A DNA stretch of 64,000 nucleotides, from NCBI GenBank assembly GCA_015178975.1, contig WHVD01000212.1:1-64000 (forward strand), given 5' to 3'. Every line of letters begins with the position of its first letter. Within the stretch, counting starts at the first letter, position 1. The position numbers and the translations under genes were made by a program. Of the stretch, positions 1-11,966 are shown piece after piece. This stretch comes from Hysterangium stoloniferum (Eukaryota; Basidiomycota; Agaricomycetes; Hysterangiales; Hysterangiaceae). Under the pieces are notes generated by a model. It did not search any database and was not told where the DNA came from. It saw nothing but the letters and a program-made list of their open reading frames with translations.

Positions 1-118
1 GTATTGGATTCCCCTTCGAAGCATGTTCCTTGCTGAAGTGAACGCAGGAACGTAATCTTGGTCCCTGCGCAAGGAAAGTAAGAGGCCTCGAATCCAATAC
101 CCTCATCCCAGTCGTCTG

Positions 119-3100
119 ATGAAGGAGGATACTACGATCCTTTATCGAAAACGGGATCCTCCCAGTGGTTACTCTAGCATAGGAGTTGCAGCGCTCCATG
201 TTTTCGGTCATGTAGGACTCCCGATTCACCCGAGCACGTTAAAATTCGAATGGACACGGGAGCAGATCTTTCCCTTATATCGGAGGAATTCTACAAGGAG
301 CCTGCAGGGCATAATATAAGTTGAAACAAGGACTCAAGTTACGTCTAATCCAGCTCACGGGTAACGCTAAGGTTATCGGATATGTTAATATTCCCATTTA
401 CCTGGAGGACGACAGTGGAACGTTACTGAAGTTCGCGGCAGAAACTTATGTCGTTAGAGGAATGACGGTGCCAATTCTTTTGGGAGAAGACTTCCATATT
501 AATTATGAAATTGGTACTCTAAGAGATCAGCCGTTGGGATCTAGACTTATTCTCCCGGGACGACAGGGTTTTATTCCAGCCAGTTCTTCTAAGGAACCTC
601 AACCTTTTGACCTTCACCGTCAATAAGGCCCCTTTCGGGAAGCATGAGAAGGAGTCATCCAAACTCACCTCTCTCCCCGATAAAGGTGTGCGTACTGAAA
701 GAGTCGCGCGAGCCTTGGAGGATTGCACTATCGATCCAGAGTCAGCCAGACTAGTGCCTATTTTTGTTGAAGATCTAAAGGGCAAGGAATGGATTGTTGA
801 AGGAATTGTACTGCAAAACGAGGACGGTTCTATATTAGCCACACCAATCACGGCAATTTCAAGGAATAGTGCGGCAGTACCTTTAGCCAATCCATCGCTA
901 ACCCCTAAGACTATCCGACGAGGGGAGACAATAGGGATAATTCATGACCCTGCTCGTTGGGCTCACAAGCCCAGGTCACTCGAGGAGAAAGGTTTAATGG
1001 TAGCAGGCGCGACCAAGATCGCACACCTTATCGAAAGTCTCTCTCAACTTGAGGAGGACCGTCAAGTCACCTCAGAAAGGCCTAAGCCACCTGTTGAACC
1101 AGAGATTGCAGACGATTTCGAACCGCCTGGTCCTAAGATGGCTGCAGTGGCTGATAATGAGAACTTTGCCTCAGAGGATCTTCACAAGTTAGTCAATTTG
1201 GGACCGGATATACCAACGGAGGTCCTGCCACGTCTCAGATCAGTTTTGACTGAGAACGTTAAGGCTTTTGGAGTCGACGGATGGTTAGGGCAAGTGGAAT
1301 GTAGAGTCCCTGTCCCCTTGAAAGAGGGCGCCCAGCCCATATCCATGCCTATGTTCCCTTCGTCCCCTGCCAATAGGAGAGTTATAGACGAGCAAATGGA
1401 TACCTGGTTCAAACAGGGTGTCATTGAGCCATCTAAAAGCCCCTGGGGGCGCCAGCCTTTGTAGTATATTGCAATGGTAAACCACGGGTGGTCATCGACT
1501 ATCGGAAACTTAATCATCTCACTGTTCCAGATGAATTCCCTTTACCATGTCAATCGGAGATCATGCAGGCACTGTTGGGATCAAATGTTCTTTCTTCTTT
1601 CGATGCACTAGCTGGGTTTACTCAATTAGAAATGTTGGAGGACGATAAGCCCAAAACAGCCTTTAGATCTCATAGAGGGCTGTGGCAATTTAAAAGGATG
1701 CCGTTCGGGCTCAGAAATGGCCCCTCCACATTTCAGCGCATCATGCAAACAGTCTTAGCACCCTACTTGTGGATTTTTTCGTCTAGTCTACATTGATGAC
1801 ATAGTCATATTCTCTAAGAACTGGGATGATCATTTGCTTCACCTGAATCAGGTGCTTGGCGCTATCGCTTCGGCTGGTATCACTCTCTCTCCCAAGAAAT
1901 GTTTTATCGGATATAATTCGATATTGTTATTGGGTCATAAAGTATCTAGGCTGGGTTTTTCAACCCACCAAGAAAAAGTTCGCGCTATATTGGAATTGGC
2001 CCCACCCACTAAGGTTTCTGATCTACAACGGTTCCTTGGAATGGTCCTTTACTTTTCAGCATATATACCATTTTATTCATGGATGGTGTCCCCTTTATTC
2101 TTGCTCCTAAAAAAGGGAACACCTTGGACGTGGACTGCTGAACATGTCCGAGCTTATGAGGATGTTAAAACCGCATTAGGATCAGCTCCAGTGCTGGGAC
2201 ATCCAGTTAGTGGGATGCCCTACCGATTGTATACGGACGCTTCGGATTTTGCCTTGGGTTGTTGCCTCCAACAAGTCCAGAAGATGGCTTTAGGAGATTT
2301 AGTGGACACTAAAATCTATGCCCAAGCCAAATTGGCTTTTGACTGTGTGCAGGACGTGCCATCCTTTGTTCATCGGTACAAAACCAAACAGCCCGAGATT
2401 GAGTGGTCGGATTCGTGGGGATCCACTTTTGAGGCGACCAAAGTTACTGTTGAACGAGTCATTGCATATTGGAGTCGCATGCTGAAAAGCGCTGAGCGTA
2501 ACTATTCTGCTACTGAACGGGAAGCATTAGCAGCAAAGGAGGGACTAGTCCACTTTCAACCTTTCATTGAAGGTGAACATGTCCTGCTCATTACGGACCA
2601 TGCAGCTCTGCAATGGGCTAGATCTTACGAGAACACTAATCGTCGACTAGCCGCATGGGGGGCGATATACGCTGCATTTCCAGGTCTCGAGATTTTGCAT
2701 CGAGCAGGGAGAGTTCACAGCAACGTGGATCCACTGTCCAGACTCCCTCGAGTACCAGCCTTCGTGAGCCCTATTAGAGATGATTTGCAGGCTATTACTT
2801 CGACCTCTCTGGACAAGAGTACTGAGGAAAAACTATGGAAAGACGAACCCGCTAAGAAAGCGGTCTTCTCTACCATACTCGATTCTATGGAGCCTTTCGG
2901 AGTAACTCAAAAGGTCCGACGGTCAGAATGGGATGCTCATAACGCAATAAGGAATGACCAGGAAGACGAGTCTGACTTCGCATTGCGTCATCCTCAGCTA
3001 CTAATCAGCATCGAGGAAGGATATATAAAGAAATTTCTAGAGGGTTATTCAAAGGATCTGGTTTTCAGGAATCTCTACGCTTTAGATACCCCTTCACCCA

Positions 3101-4521
3101 ACGTGGTTGTTACTCCTTCTCACTACTTCGTGGGAGCAAACCGACTCCTGTACTTTCGTGACTCGGACTGGAAAAGTCGAGTCTGTGTACCCAGAACCAT
3201 GATTAACTCGATTCTAAGGTTGGTGCATGATACCCCTTTTGAGGGAGCACACGCCGGAGGCCAGCGGTTGTTCAACCTGATGAAAGACCGGTTCTTTTGG
3301 CCAAGAATGCTACAAGATTGCGTGTCGTACGCGCGTACCTGCGATATCTGCCAAAAAACCAAAGTCGATCGCACCACTTGTCAAGGAGCCCTCAGACCGG
3401 CTGACATACCTTTTAGGCCATTCGAGGTAGTTTCTATGGATTTAATCACTGGACTACCCGATTCAGGAAAGGATTCGTATTCCGCAGTCTTCGTTGCTGT
3501 TGATAAATTGATGCGTTATGCTATTACAATACCTACCTTTTCGAACCTTACGGCTGAAGGATTTGCACGAATATTTGTCAAACAGGTAGCAAGCCCCTTC
3601 GGACTGCCCTCTCGAATAATCTGTGACCGGGATAAGAGATGGACCTGCAGGTTTTGGCAGGAAGTCTGTAAGATCTATGGTACCACCCTTGCGGTATCTT
3701 CGGCTCATCATCCTCAAACGGATGGGCAAACGGAGAATATGAATGCGACCATAGAACAGATGCTTCGAGCCTATTGTGCCTCTGCTAAGGAAAGCTGGTC
3801 CCAGTGGATTGAGGTAGTTGTTCACGCATACAACTCGACTGTTCACAGTTCCACAAACTACGCCCCGGCCTTCTTATTAATGGGATACCTCCCAAGAGGA
3901 ATGTCCCGAGTCCTAGGAGGTGACAAGCCCCTAGTTCCTAGAGAACTATCAGACAGCCCTATGGCTGACCAATGGATCCTCGAGCTAGAAAATCATCAGC
4001 AGATGGCGCGGGATTCAATCGCTCGAGCCCAAGAGATTCAAGCACGAGCGTATAACAAGAAGCAAAGACCTGTAGAAGATATCTCTGAGGGAGACTTTGT
4101 ATTGGTGAACCCCCACTCCCTCGAACTGGTGGAAGTCAAGGGAACGGGGAAGAAACTAATACAAAGACGGATTGGACCATTTGAGGTCCTTGAGAAATTG
4201 AACTCTCAAGTATTTAGGCTTAAGATTCCCCCGGAGTATCCTATGCATCCAGTCATTAATCGGGATCATCTGCAGAAATATCAACCCTCTCCTTCCAAGC
4301 TAGGTCCGAGACCCCAACTTGAGAACCTAAGAGAGTTGAAATCAGATCACGAAGAATATGAAGTCGAAGCTATTGTTGGACATAGGAAACAGCGAAATTG
4401 TCTGCTATTTAGGGTGTGGTGGAAAGGTTATGGACCCGAGGAGGATTCGTGGTTAAGCAGCACTGACCTTAGAAACGCTCCGGCACTTCTGAGGGCGTAC
4501 AAGGCGCTGTTCAACATTTAA
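119..4521 (+). pseudogene. pol: pol region of gypsy A1: PR, RT, RNase H, IN, chromodomain
   Basis: A retroviral-type protease motif (DTGAD) lies near 254. The reverse transcriptase follows at about 1470-2120, with the palm motif YIDDIV near 1790-1805 and the flanking MPFGLRN motif. RNase H is at about 2220-2750, with YTDASDFALG and a TDHAALQW segment. The integrase head (HHCC type, ending CDICQKTK) is near 3220-3370, and the catalytic core runs to about 3760 with D in SMDLITGLP, D in ICDRDKRW and E in TDGQTENMN. A chromodomain ends the region at 4350-4520 (FRVWWKGYGPEEDSW). The protein would copy and integrate the element. Between the RNase H start and the YWSRML motif there is an insert of roughly 60-70 residues not usual in this family. 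Broken, a few breaks. Confidence 0.92.
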
Positions 4522-4751
4522 CGGGATATATGCGCTCAAGGAATCATCTATTCCCTCTCTTTTATAACTTCCTTTCAGAAATATCTCAGTTATTCGGTGA
4601 GCCATCTCGTTGGCTTTTATTCTTTTTCATTTTTCTATCCCTTCGGTCGATTGGGACAACCATTAATTGGCAGCGGACACATTTCCCCAAAACCCGGCCA
4701 CAATTAATGAATTTTAGTTAACGACCAACCGAGCGGAGTTTCAATTCAATA

Positions 4752-4759
4752 TATATAAA
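4752..4759 (+). promoter_or_regulatory. TATA-like box upstream of the accessory ORF (A1)
   Basis: TATATAAA lies about 112 bp before the ATG of the downstream frame at 4871, in an AT-rich gap of ~350 bp between pol and that frame. The same motif sits at the matching place in copy A3 (39082-39094), and a weaker AATATAAAA occurs in family B near 11886. I infer a possible internal promoter; no transcript evidence is available. Confidence 0.4.
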
Positions 4760-4870
4760 AAAAAAGTACACGTAAATTCGCATAAATTTTCTTTATCTTT
4801 CACACCACGTCCTTCACCTATCTACAGCCCTTCCCTCTATCTTCAACTTCACCACTTTTATCGTGCTATA

Positions 4871-6898
4871 ATGCTCCCTTTCCAACAAAACAAGCAAGTC
4901 CTCCCTAAGTTCAAAAAGGTCCCGCGAGCCCTGACAGCCAGTACATCCACGACCGGCAGGGGATTCATCACCCGCGTGCCTCGTACAGACAATGTCGAGA
5001 GCAATTGGGGTACCCAAGAATCAACCCCCCTGTCGACTTTCTCCTTTGGTGATGAGCCGGGGAAAAATACTGGTACGGATTGGAGCAAGCCGTTAGGCCC
5101 CTCCGTCAGACCATCATCTGAGGAAGTCGCTGTTAGCATGCGGAAGCAGGAAATGTTCATGGAAGAACACAATGCAAGGAGACTCACCCGCAAAAGAGAA
5201 AGGCGTGCTGAGTATAGAAGTCAACAGGAGGTGAGGGGAGCAAGAGAAGGAGTCCCCTCCAAGCGGCAGCGGCGTGAGTACAGAGCACAATGCGGAAACA
5301 GAGCTTCCGTGCCGATCCTTCCCCCCGCAGGAGAGAAATGGGCCGACTTCGCGGAGACCGATGATAGCGAGGGTGGGACGCCTTGTATTAGGACGACGGG
5401 AACCAAGACCTGGAAGGAGAAGGAGGGTACCATCTTTTACGACTGGGAGCTACTTCGACGCATTAAGTTGCAACGCATAGTTCTCACCCGAGGGGACGGT
5501 CAAACGCTGCCCCAACAAGAAAAGGGATACCGTAGGGGACCAATTGAGTTTTCCTCGGACGAGAACAGGAATGGCGTGTATAGCATCCGATCTCTGGGAG
5601 AGGATTGCCATGAAGGGTTCCTTCTCCCGTCTAAAGTTTGTTTCGTAACCAGCGACCCCAACCAAAGACAAACGCGGAGACCGTCATCCAGAGTATGGAG
5701 GGGTCACCGCCCTAGTCAACAGTCACTGGAACGCGAACCTTCCACGATTCCGGTCCCACATCTCTCGCCAACGTCGAGGCCCCTTCCCATCATTCACCCT
5801 ACACACACTCCCTCAGCCCCGATTCTAACGCCTCATTTACCTCCCTCTTCAAAAGCTGTACCAGTCCCAACCTCACTTGGGATGTCGAGGCCCCCTCCCA
5901 TCCTTCACCCGACACACACTCCCTCTGCCCAACGCGAACCTTCCCCAATTCTGGCACCTCATCTCTCTCCCTCCCCGAAAGCTATACCGGTACCGACCCA
6001 ACTTCCGCCGTCACCGGGTATCCCTCCCGACTCTCCGTATTCATATTGCGTGTCCTTGGGTAGCCCTATCCAGGACCTTCCACCAGAGCGAATGGATGTC
6101 GATTTGGACCCCCCTACACCGGACGTCATTGATCCCCTGGCAAGCAGAAAGGTGAAGGAGATGCAGAAAGCCACCACTCCTCTCCGAGAACAATCCCCTA
6201 TTCCCGTCCTTGACAGCCTGGTTCCCCTCACTGAGCCCGTATCCACAACTTTCTGGATGCGAGTAGCTGTCAACTACCCTTCCGAACAGTTTCCTGTCAG
6301 AAGGGTGCTATCAGAGCTCGTACCAGTACTTCAGCAACCGGTCCTTCAAGGGAGCCTCAAGGGTTGTCGCGGTCTGGCTCCGTTGTCGGAGATAATGGAG
6401 GATTTCTATCTCTCCTTCGAGGATCTCGCAGAGGGGAAGAACTTTGCACGAGCAGCACAGGAGATTAAACTCTCTATGTTCCGGCACATCATAGTGGAGC
6501 TTCACCGTCTGCCCCCAGACTCAGCGAATGTCCTCTCTATTGCTGGCTTAGTAGATTTACTCGAGGCCCTCGTCCTGACGCCTCCCACAGAGACCACCAT
6601 GCAGCCACATGTTCCTGCCCTACTGCCCGCATCTTCGTTTCCCCTCCCCAATGCTCCTCTTCTCGCGCGGATTTCCGCTCCACCGGTTAGTGTCCGTGCA
6701 GTCGTTCGTTGCAGAGAGATAGCCTACAGACGATGGGCCAACTCCTTGTACAGGAATTCTAGTGATTTGACTCGGGCGAGAATAGCTGAATCCTTCAGAG
6801 TAAAAAGGGAACGATGGGGAACCCTCATTTTGGACCTTGGGGGATCCTCACAGGAAGCTTGGGGCGGCGTCCCAGATGCTCTTCGACACCTAGTATAG
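4871..6898 (+). CDS. accessory ORF between pol and 3' LTR of gypsy A1
   Basis: A 675-residue uninterrupted frame, the best preserved of three copies (others at 39206-41326 and, in family B, 11967-15095). Residues 1-90 are polar. About residues 100-145 are strongly basic, with RKRERR and SKRQRREYR, which could be nuclear localisation or nucleic-acid binding. About residues 265-400 are proline-rich with an imperfect repeat built on RPxPIxHPxHTPSA. The C-terminal ~220 residues look globular and helical, with a conserved LGGSSQEAW near the end. I see no signal peptide, membrane segment or furin-like site, so an envelope role is unlikely. Its position after pol and its own TATA-like box suggest separate expression. 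I do not recognise the family. It stops 25 bp before the 3' LTR. Confidence 0.75.
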   Translation: MLPFQQNKQVLPKFKKVPRALTASTSTTGRGFITRVPRTDNVESNWGTQESTPLSTFSFGDEPGKNTGTDWSKPLGPSVRPSSEEVAVSMRKQEMFMEEHNARRLTRKRERRAEYRSQQEVRGAREGVPSKRQRREYRAQCGNRASVPILPPAGEKWADFAETDDSEGGTPCIRTTGTKTWKEKEGTIFYDWELLRRIKLQRIVLTRGDGQTLPQQEKGYRRGPIEFSSDENRNGVYSIRSLGEDCHEGFLLPSKVCFVTSDPNQRQTRRPSSRVWRGHRPSQQSLEREPSTIPVPHLSPTSRPLPIIHPTHTPSAPILTPHLPPSSKAVPVPTSLGMSRPPPILHPTHTPSAQREPSPILAPHLSPSPKAIPVPTQLPPSPGIPPDSPYSYCVSLGSPIQDLPPERMDVDLDPPTPDVIDPLASRKVKEMQKATTPLREQSPIPVLDSLVPLTEPVSTTFWMRVAVNYPSEQFPVRRVLSELVPVLQQPVLQGSLKGCRGLAPLSEIMEDFYLSFEDLAEGKNFARAAQEIKLSMFRHIIVELHRLPPDSANVLSIAGLVDLLEALVLTPPTETTMQPHVPALLPASSFPLPNAPLLARISAPPVSVRAVVRCREIAYRRWANSLYRNSSDLTRARIAESFRVKRERWGTLILDLGGSSQEAWGGVPDALRHLV

Positions 6899-6923
6899 CA
6901 CATCCCTTCGAACTGGGGGGCAC

Positions 6924-7566
6924 TGTAAAGGGTATGCATATATGCATACCTGGACTAAGGAATAATAACTGGATTATAGTACTTTATTATTTACCTTTTA
7001 TTTTCTTTCTTTATATTCTTTCTATATTTCGAGCACACCTTGATTTTGTAGTTTGAAGCTTTGTGTATATGTATGGGTGCTCTCGGCGCCAAAAGAGACA
7101 GACAACTTTTACCCAGCAGACACCACCTCGTAACGACTCAGACGTCGAATAGCGAGAGGTGTCAAGGGTAGTATCTCAGCTACCATAAGGGTAGCATTCT
7201 CTAGTCTACTAATAGCCTTTTGGACTCGAACCGCTAAGGTCGAGTTCCGCTTTCAAGACTTTGCGCTCGTCGACACCGTAGTCGACTCACGCTACTATTA
7301 CTCTATCCTAGACACTCAGTCTTTAGCTGAGTATCTTACTTATTTCTAGCTACTAGTTGTACCGTAAAAGGTCAACTCATTATCTTACTGTTCTAAGCCG
7401 TCACGAGCAACTATACAGTTGCTCTTGAGGCGTGCAGTGCATTCTTACACTAGTACTAACAGTCTAGTAGTCTATAGTATTGTACTGACGGTCAATACTC
7501 TTCAATAGTAGTTGAATAAACACTATTCTTCGTATATTGAGCGGTCAGAATCCACCACTCTTCACA
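6924..7566 (+). repeat. family A LTR, 3' LTR of A1
   Basis: 643 bp, starting TGTAAAGGGTATGC and ending CTCTTCACA. It directly follows the purine tract of A1. Near its start is a perfect 20-bp palindrome, GGTATGCATATATGCATACC. The rest contains several short stem-loops shared with the other LTRs in the window. Family B pol sequence resumes immediately at 7567. Confidence 0.92.
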
Positions 7567-10500
7567 CCCAGACTCCTAGATCTTCGACTGAGAAAGCATC
7601 GATGCAGTCAACAGCAACCAAGATCACCCATCTCGTCGAGAGTCTATCAAAAATAGAAGAGGAGTGTGTCCTTAATCCTCAATCCTCCGGACTGCCCCCA
7701 GAACAGGAACTCGCAGACGATTTCGACCCGGCAGGTCCTAAAACGTCAGAGGTTGCCACCACGGAAATGTTTCGTGTGGAAGATCTGCATAAGCTGGTTA
7801 ACTTAGGACCTGACATCCCTACCGATGTCTCCTCCCACTTGGAGTCAGTATTAACTAAGAATGTCCTAGCCTTCAGAGTAGACGGGCGACTGGGACAAGT
7901 GGATGTCAAGGTCAATGTCCCATTGAAAGAGGGTGTGCAACCCATTTCAATGTCAATGTTCCCAACCTCCCCCAGCTAATAGGAAAGTCATTGATGAACA
8001 AATGGATACTTGGTTCCAACAGGGAGTAATCGAACCGTCCAAGAGTCCTTGGGGGGCGCCAGCCTTTGTTGTCTATCGCAACGGGAAACCACGAGTAGTG
8101 ATCGACTATAGAAAGTTGAACAGTCTAACAGTTCCCGCCGAATTCCCGCTGCCACGCCAGTCGGAAATCATGCAAGCGCTTTCGGGCTCCAACATCTTAT
8201 CTTCCTTTGATGCACTAGCCGGTTTTACCCAACTTGAAATGTTAGAGGAAGACAAGCCGAAGACCGCCTTCAGATCCCATCGAGGACTGTGGCAATTCAG
8301 GAGAATGCCCTTTGGACTTCGTAATGGACCTTCTATATTCCAAAGGGTTATGCAAACCGTACTTGCACCTTACTTATGGATATTCTGTCTGGTTTATATT
8401 GACGACATCGTGATCTTTCTAAGACATGGGATGATCATCTAGAACATTTAGATCAGGTTTTACAAGCCATAATTGCTGCAGGAATCACTCTCTCGCCCAA
8501 AAAGTGCTATATGGGGTATAATTTGATTCTACTACTAGGACATAAGGTGTCTAGACTCGGCTTTTCGACCCATCAAGAAAAGGTCACCGCTATAGTAGAA
8601 TTGGCTACACCTTCTAAGATAGCAGATCTTCAACGTTTTCTAGGAATGGTTCTGTACTTCTCCACGTACATACCATTTTACTCCTGGACGGTTGCTCCAC
8701 TTTTCAACCTCTTGAAGAAAGGCGTTCATTGGAATTGGGATTCTGAACACGCCCAAGCTTTTGAGGACATCAAGGTTGCGTTGAGCTCAGCTCCAGTACT
8801 TGGACACCCCACGAGCGGTATGCCTTATCGGTTATACACAGACACTTTGGACTTTGCACTAGGATGTTGTCTCCAACAAATACAGAAAATGACGCTTAAA
8901 GACCTTAAGGATACGAAAATTTATGCCCAAGCACAAGCAGCCTTAGATCAATCACGAGACATGCCCATCTTCGTTACTCGTTATAAAACCAAGGAGCTGG
9001 AATTCACCTGGATGGATTCCTGGGCCACAGATTTTGACGACACCAGTGTCACGGTCGAACATGTTATCGCCTATTGGAGCCGTATGCTCAAGAAAGCAGA
9101 ATGTAACTATTCAGCCACAGAGCGAGAAGTGTGAAGGGTATGCATATATGCATAATTGGACTAAGGAATAATAGTTGGATTATAGTATTTTATTATTTAC
9201 TTTTAATTTTCTTCATTTACATTCTTTCTATATTTCGAGCATACCCTTATTTTGTAGTTTGAAGCTTTGTGTATACGTATGGGTGCTCTCGGCACCAAAC
9301 GATAGACACTTTTTACCCAACAGACACCACCTCGTAAACGACCCAGACGTCGAATAGCGAGAGGTGTCAAGGGTAACGTCTCAACTACCTATAAAGGTAG
9401 TGTTCTCTCGCATACTCACAGACTTTGAACTCGAACCGCGAAGGTCGAGTTCCACTCTAAGGTCTTTGCACTCGTCGACATTATAGTCGACTCGCGCTAT
9501 TATCCCTTTACTTTAGATATTCGGCCTCTCGTTGATTATCTATCTTACGTCTAGCTACAAGTTGTACCGTGAAGGTCAACTCTTTCATTCTTCATCCTAG
9601 CCGTCAAGAGCAACTGTACAGTTGCTCTTGTGACACATTGTGTGTCTCCTTACTAGTACGGCCAGTCTAGTAATCTACGGTATTGTACTGAACGGTCAAT
9701 ACCTGCTAGTAGTAGTTGAATAAACACTATACTTCATATATTGAATGGTCAGAATCTATCGACTCTTCACAAGAAGTGTTAGCCGCTAAAGAAGGATTAG
9801 TCCATTTCCAGCCCTTTATCGAAGGCGAACATATCCTTCTGATCACTGACCATACGGCATTACAATGGGCCAGATCTTATGAGAATACTAATCGTCGACT
9901 GGCCGCATGGGGGGCGGTATATGCTGCATACCCCGGTCTGGAAATCTTACATAGAGCAGGACGAATACATAGCAATGTTGACCCACTGTCCAGACTTCCT
10001 CGAGTACCAGACTATGCTAGCCCTGTGAGAGACAACCTTTTACTGATCATAGTGGATTCTTATAACCGGAATAATGATGAGACGTTATGGGAGAACAAAC
10101 CAGCGGAAAAAGCTGTCTTTCTCACTCATCATGAGTTAGTCGAACCAGTCGGAACCATGGAAGAGGTCCCCCAAACGAAATGGGACTTGCACAACCTCCC
10201 CAGAAATGATGAAACTGATGAAGCGAATTTTACTCTCTCGAATCCACAATTGCTTATAGAGATCGATGAAAATTACGCTAAGGAACTTCGCGGTGGATAC
10301 CAGAAGGATCCTGCCTTCAGAAATCATTACACCACCGATCCCATTTCTCCAAACATGGTAACTACTCCTTCGCATTATTTCATCGGCAAGAATAAGCTAT
10401 TGTTCTTTCGAGATTCGGACTGGAAAAGTCGAATCTGCATTCCTAGCAGCATGACAACAACCATACTCAAGCTGATACATGATAATCCCTTCGAAGGAGC

Positions 10501-11771
10501 TCATGCAGGTGGCCACAGGCTCTTTAATCTGATGAAAGACCGTTTCTTCTGGCCGAGGATGTTGCATGACTGCGTGGCATACGCTCGCAGCTGCAACATA
10601 TGCCAGAAAACTAAAATTGATCATTCCGCTCGACAAGGAGCTCTTCGACCCGCGGATGTACCTCTAAGGCCGTTTGAGGTTGTCTCGATGGACCTGATTA
10701 CCGGATTGCCTCCTTCTACAGAGGGTGCTTATTCCGCCATCTTCATCGCCATGGATAAACTCACGTGTTTCTTAATCTGTGAACCCACCACTTCAGATCT
10801 ATCCACTGAAGGATTCGCACAAATCTTCATGAATAAAGTAGCCGCTCCTTTTGGTCTGCCTTCAAGGATAATCTGTGATCGAGACAAGAGGTGGACCTGT
10901 AGGTTCTGGAGAGAAGTCTGCAAAGTATACAGAAGTGCCCTTGCAGTATCCTCGTCCCACCATCCTCAGACCGACGGTCAAATGGAGAACGCTAATGCTA
11001 TTGTGGAGCAAATGCTCAGAGCGTACTGCACCTCTTTGAAGGAGGAATGGTCTAAATGGACTCAAGTAGTGGCTCATACCTACAATTCGATGGTTCAAAG
11101 CTCAACAAGCTATGCGCTGGCCTTTTTGCTGATGGGCTACTCACCAAGAGGAATGTCTAGCTGTCTGGGAGGTGACGACCCTGTGGGTCCCAGAGAATTA
11201 TCGGATAGCCCTGTAGCCGACCAATGGATCTTAGAATTGGAAAATCACCGACAAGTGGTGTGGGATTCAATTGCACGAGCACAAGAAACCCAAGCTCACA
11301 GTTACAACAAGAGACGGAGATTGGTGGAAGATATCTCAGAGGGAGATTATGTTCTGATTAATCCCCATTCTCTCGAGCTCATCAAAGCCAAGGGACCCGG
11401 AAGGAAACTTATACAAAGACGGATAGGGCCGTTTGAGGTCTTGGAAAAGATCAATCCTCAAGTCTTCTGACTCCGCATTCCCTCAGAATATCAATTACAT
11501 CCAGTGATTAATCGAGACCATCTTAAAAGTACCACCTCTCCCCTAAGGAATTCGGATCCAGGGAGCTACTCGAGAACCCTCGAGAACTCAATCGTAACGA
11601 TGAGGAGTACGAAGTAGAAGCTATAGTAGGGCACAAAAAGCATCGAAATCAACTCCTTTTCCAGGTTCAATGGAAAGGATATGGACTGGAGGAGGACACT
11701 TGGTTAAATGGCAATGACCTTCGTAACGCTCCTGCTCTTCTTAGAGCTTACAAGACTATTTATCGAATTTA
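7567..11771 (+). pseudogene. pol: pol region of gypsy B (interrupted by a solo LTR)
   Basis: Reverse transcriptase lies at about 7930-8800 with MPFGLRN and YIDDIVIF. RNase H begins near 8820 and resumes after the solo LTR at 9772, with a TDHTALQW segment. The integrase head ends in CNICQKTK near 10610, and the core carries SMDLITGLP, ICDRDKRW and TDGQ-ME motifs to about 11000. A chromodomain follows near 11590-11766 with FQVQWKGYG. The RNase H region has the same long insert seen in family A, so this insert predates the split of the two families. Broken, several breaks. Confidence 0.9.
9130..9771 (+). repeat. solo family A LTR inside gypsy B RNase H
   Basis: 642 bp, TGTGAAGGG to CTTCACA, flanked by the 5-bp target duplication AGAAG (9125-9129 and 9772-9776). 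No internal sequence is present, so it is a solo LTR left by LTR-LTR recombination. It contains a perfect palindrome at 9607-9628 centred on CAACTGTACAGTTG. Confidence 0.95.
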
Positions 11772-11966
11772 ATGATCATTTCACATCCTTACGACGACAA
11801 CGCTGTTTATCTACTTCTAGCTCTACCCCCCACTTTCTTCCCCCTCAGCCTTTCACTTCAATAACCGAGTGGAGCTTGAAATTAATATAAAATATGTAAA
11901 TTCACTAAAGAAAATTTTATTCCCCCTATCTCTTCTCTCCACGTCAACCTCTCTAATCAGTACACT

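Larger units (their letters stand above)
1..7566 (+). mobile_element. Ty3/gypsy chromovirus, family A copy A1 (3' part)
   Basis: This element enters from beyond the left edge. Reading rightwards it shows aspartic protease, reverse transcriptase, RNase H, integrase with a zinc-binding head, a chromodomain, a separate downstream open reading frame, a purine-rich tract ending GGGGGGCAC, and the 3' LTR. Domain order RT-RH-IN is diagnostic of Ty3/gypsy, and the chromodomain places it among the chromoviruses. It lies inside the pol region of an older family B element that continues at 7567. The copy is broken in pol by a few breaks, while the downstream frame looks whole, suggesting a fairly young insertion. 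Sequence 1-118 corresponds to the Gag-protease junction region of copy A3 near 32223. Confidence 0.93.

Noticed and set aside
4871-6898. Envelope gene in the accessory ORF
   Set aside because: No signal peptide, transmembrane segment or cleavage site; the protein is basic and proline-rich.
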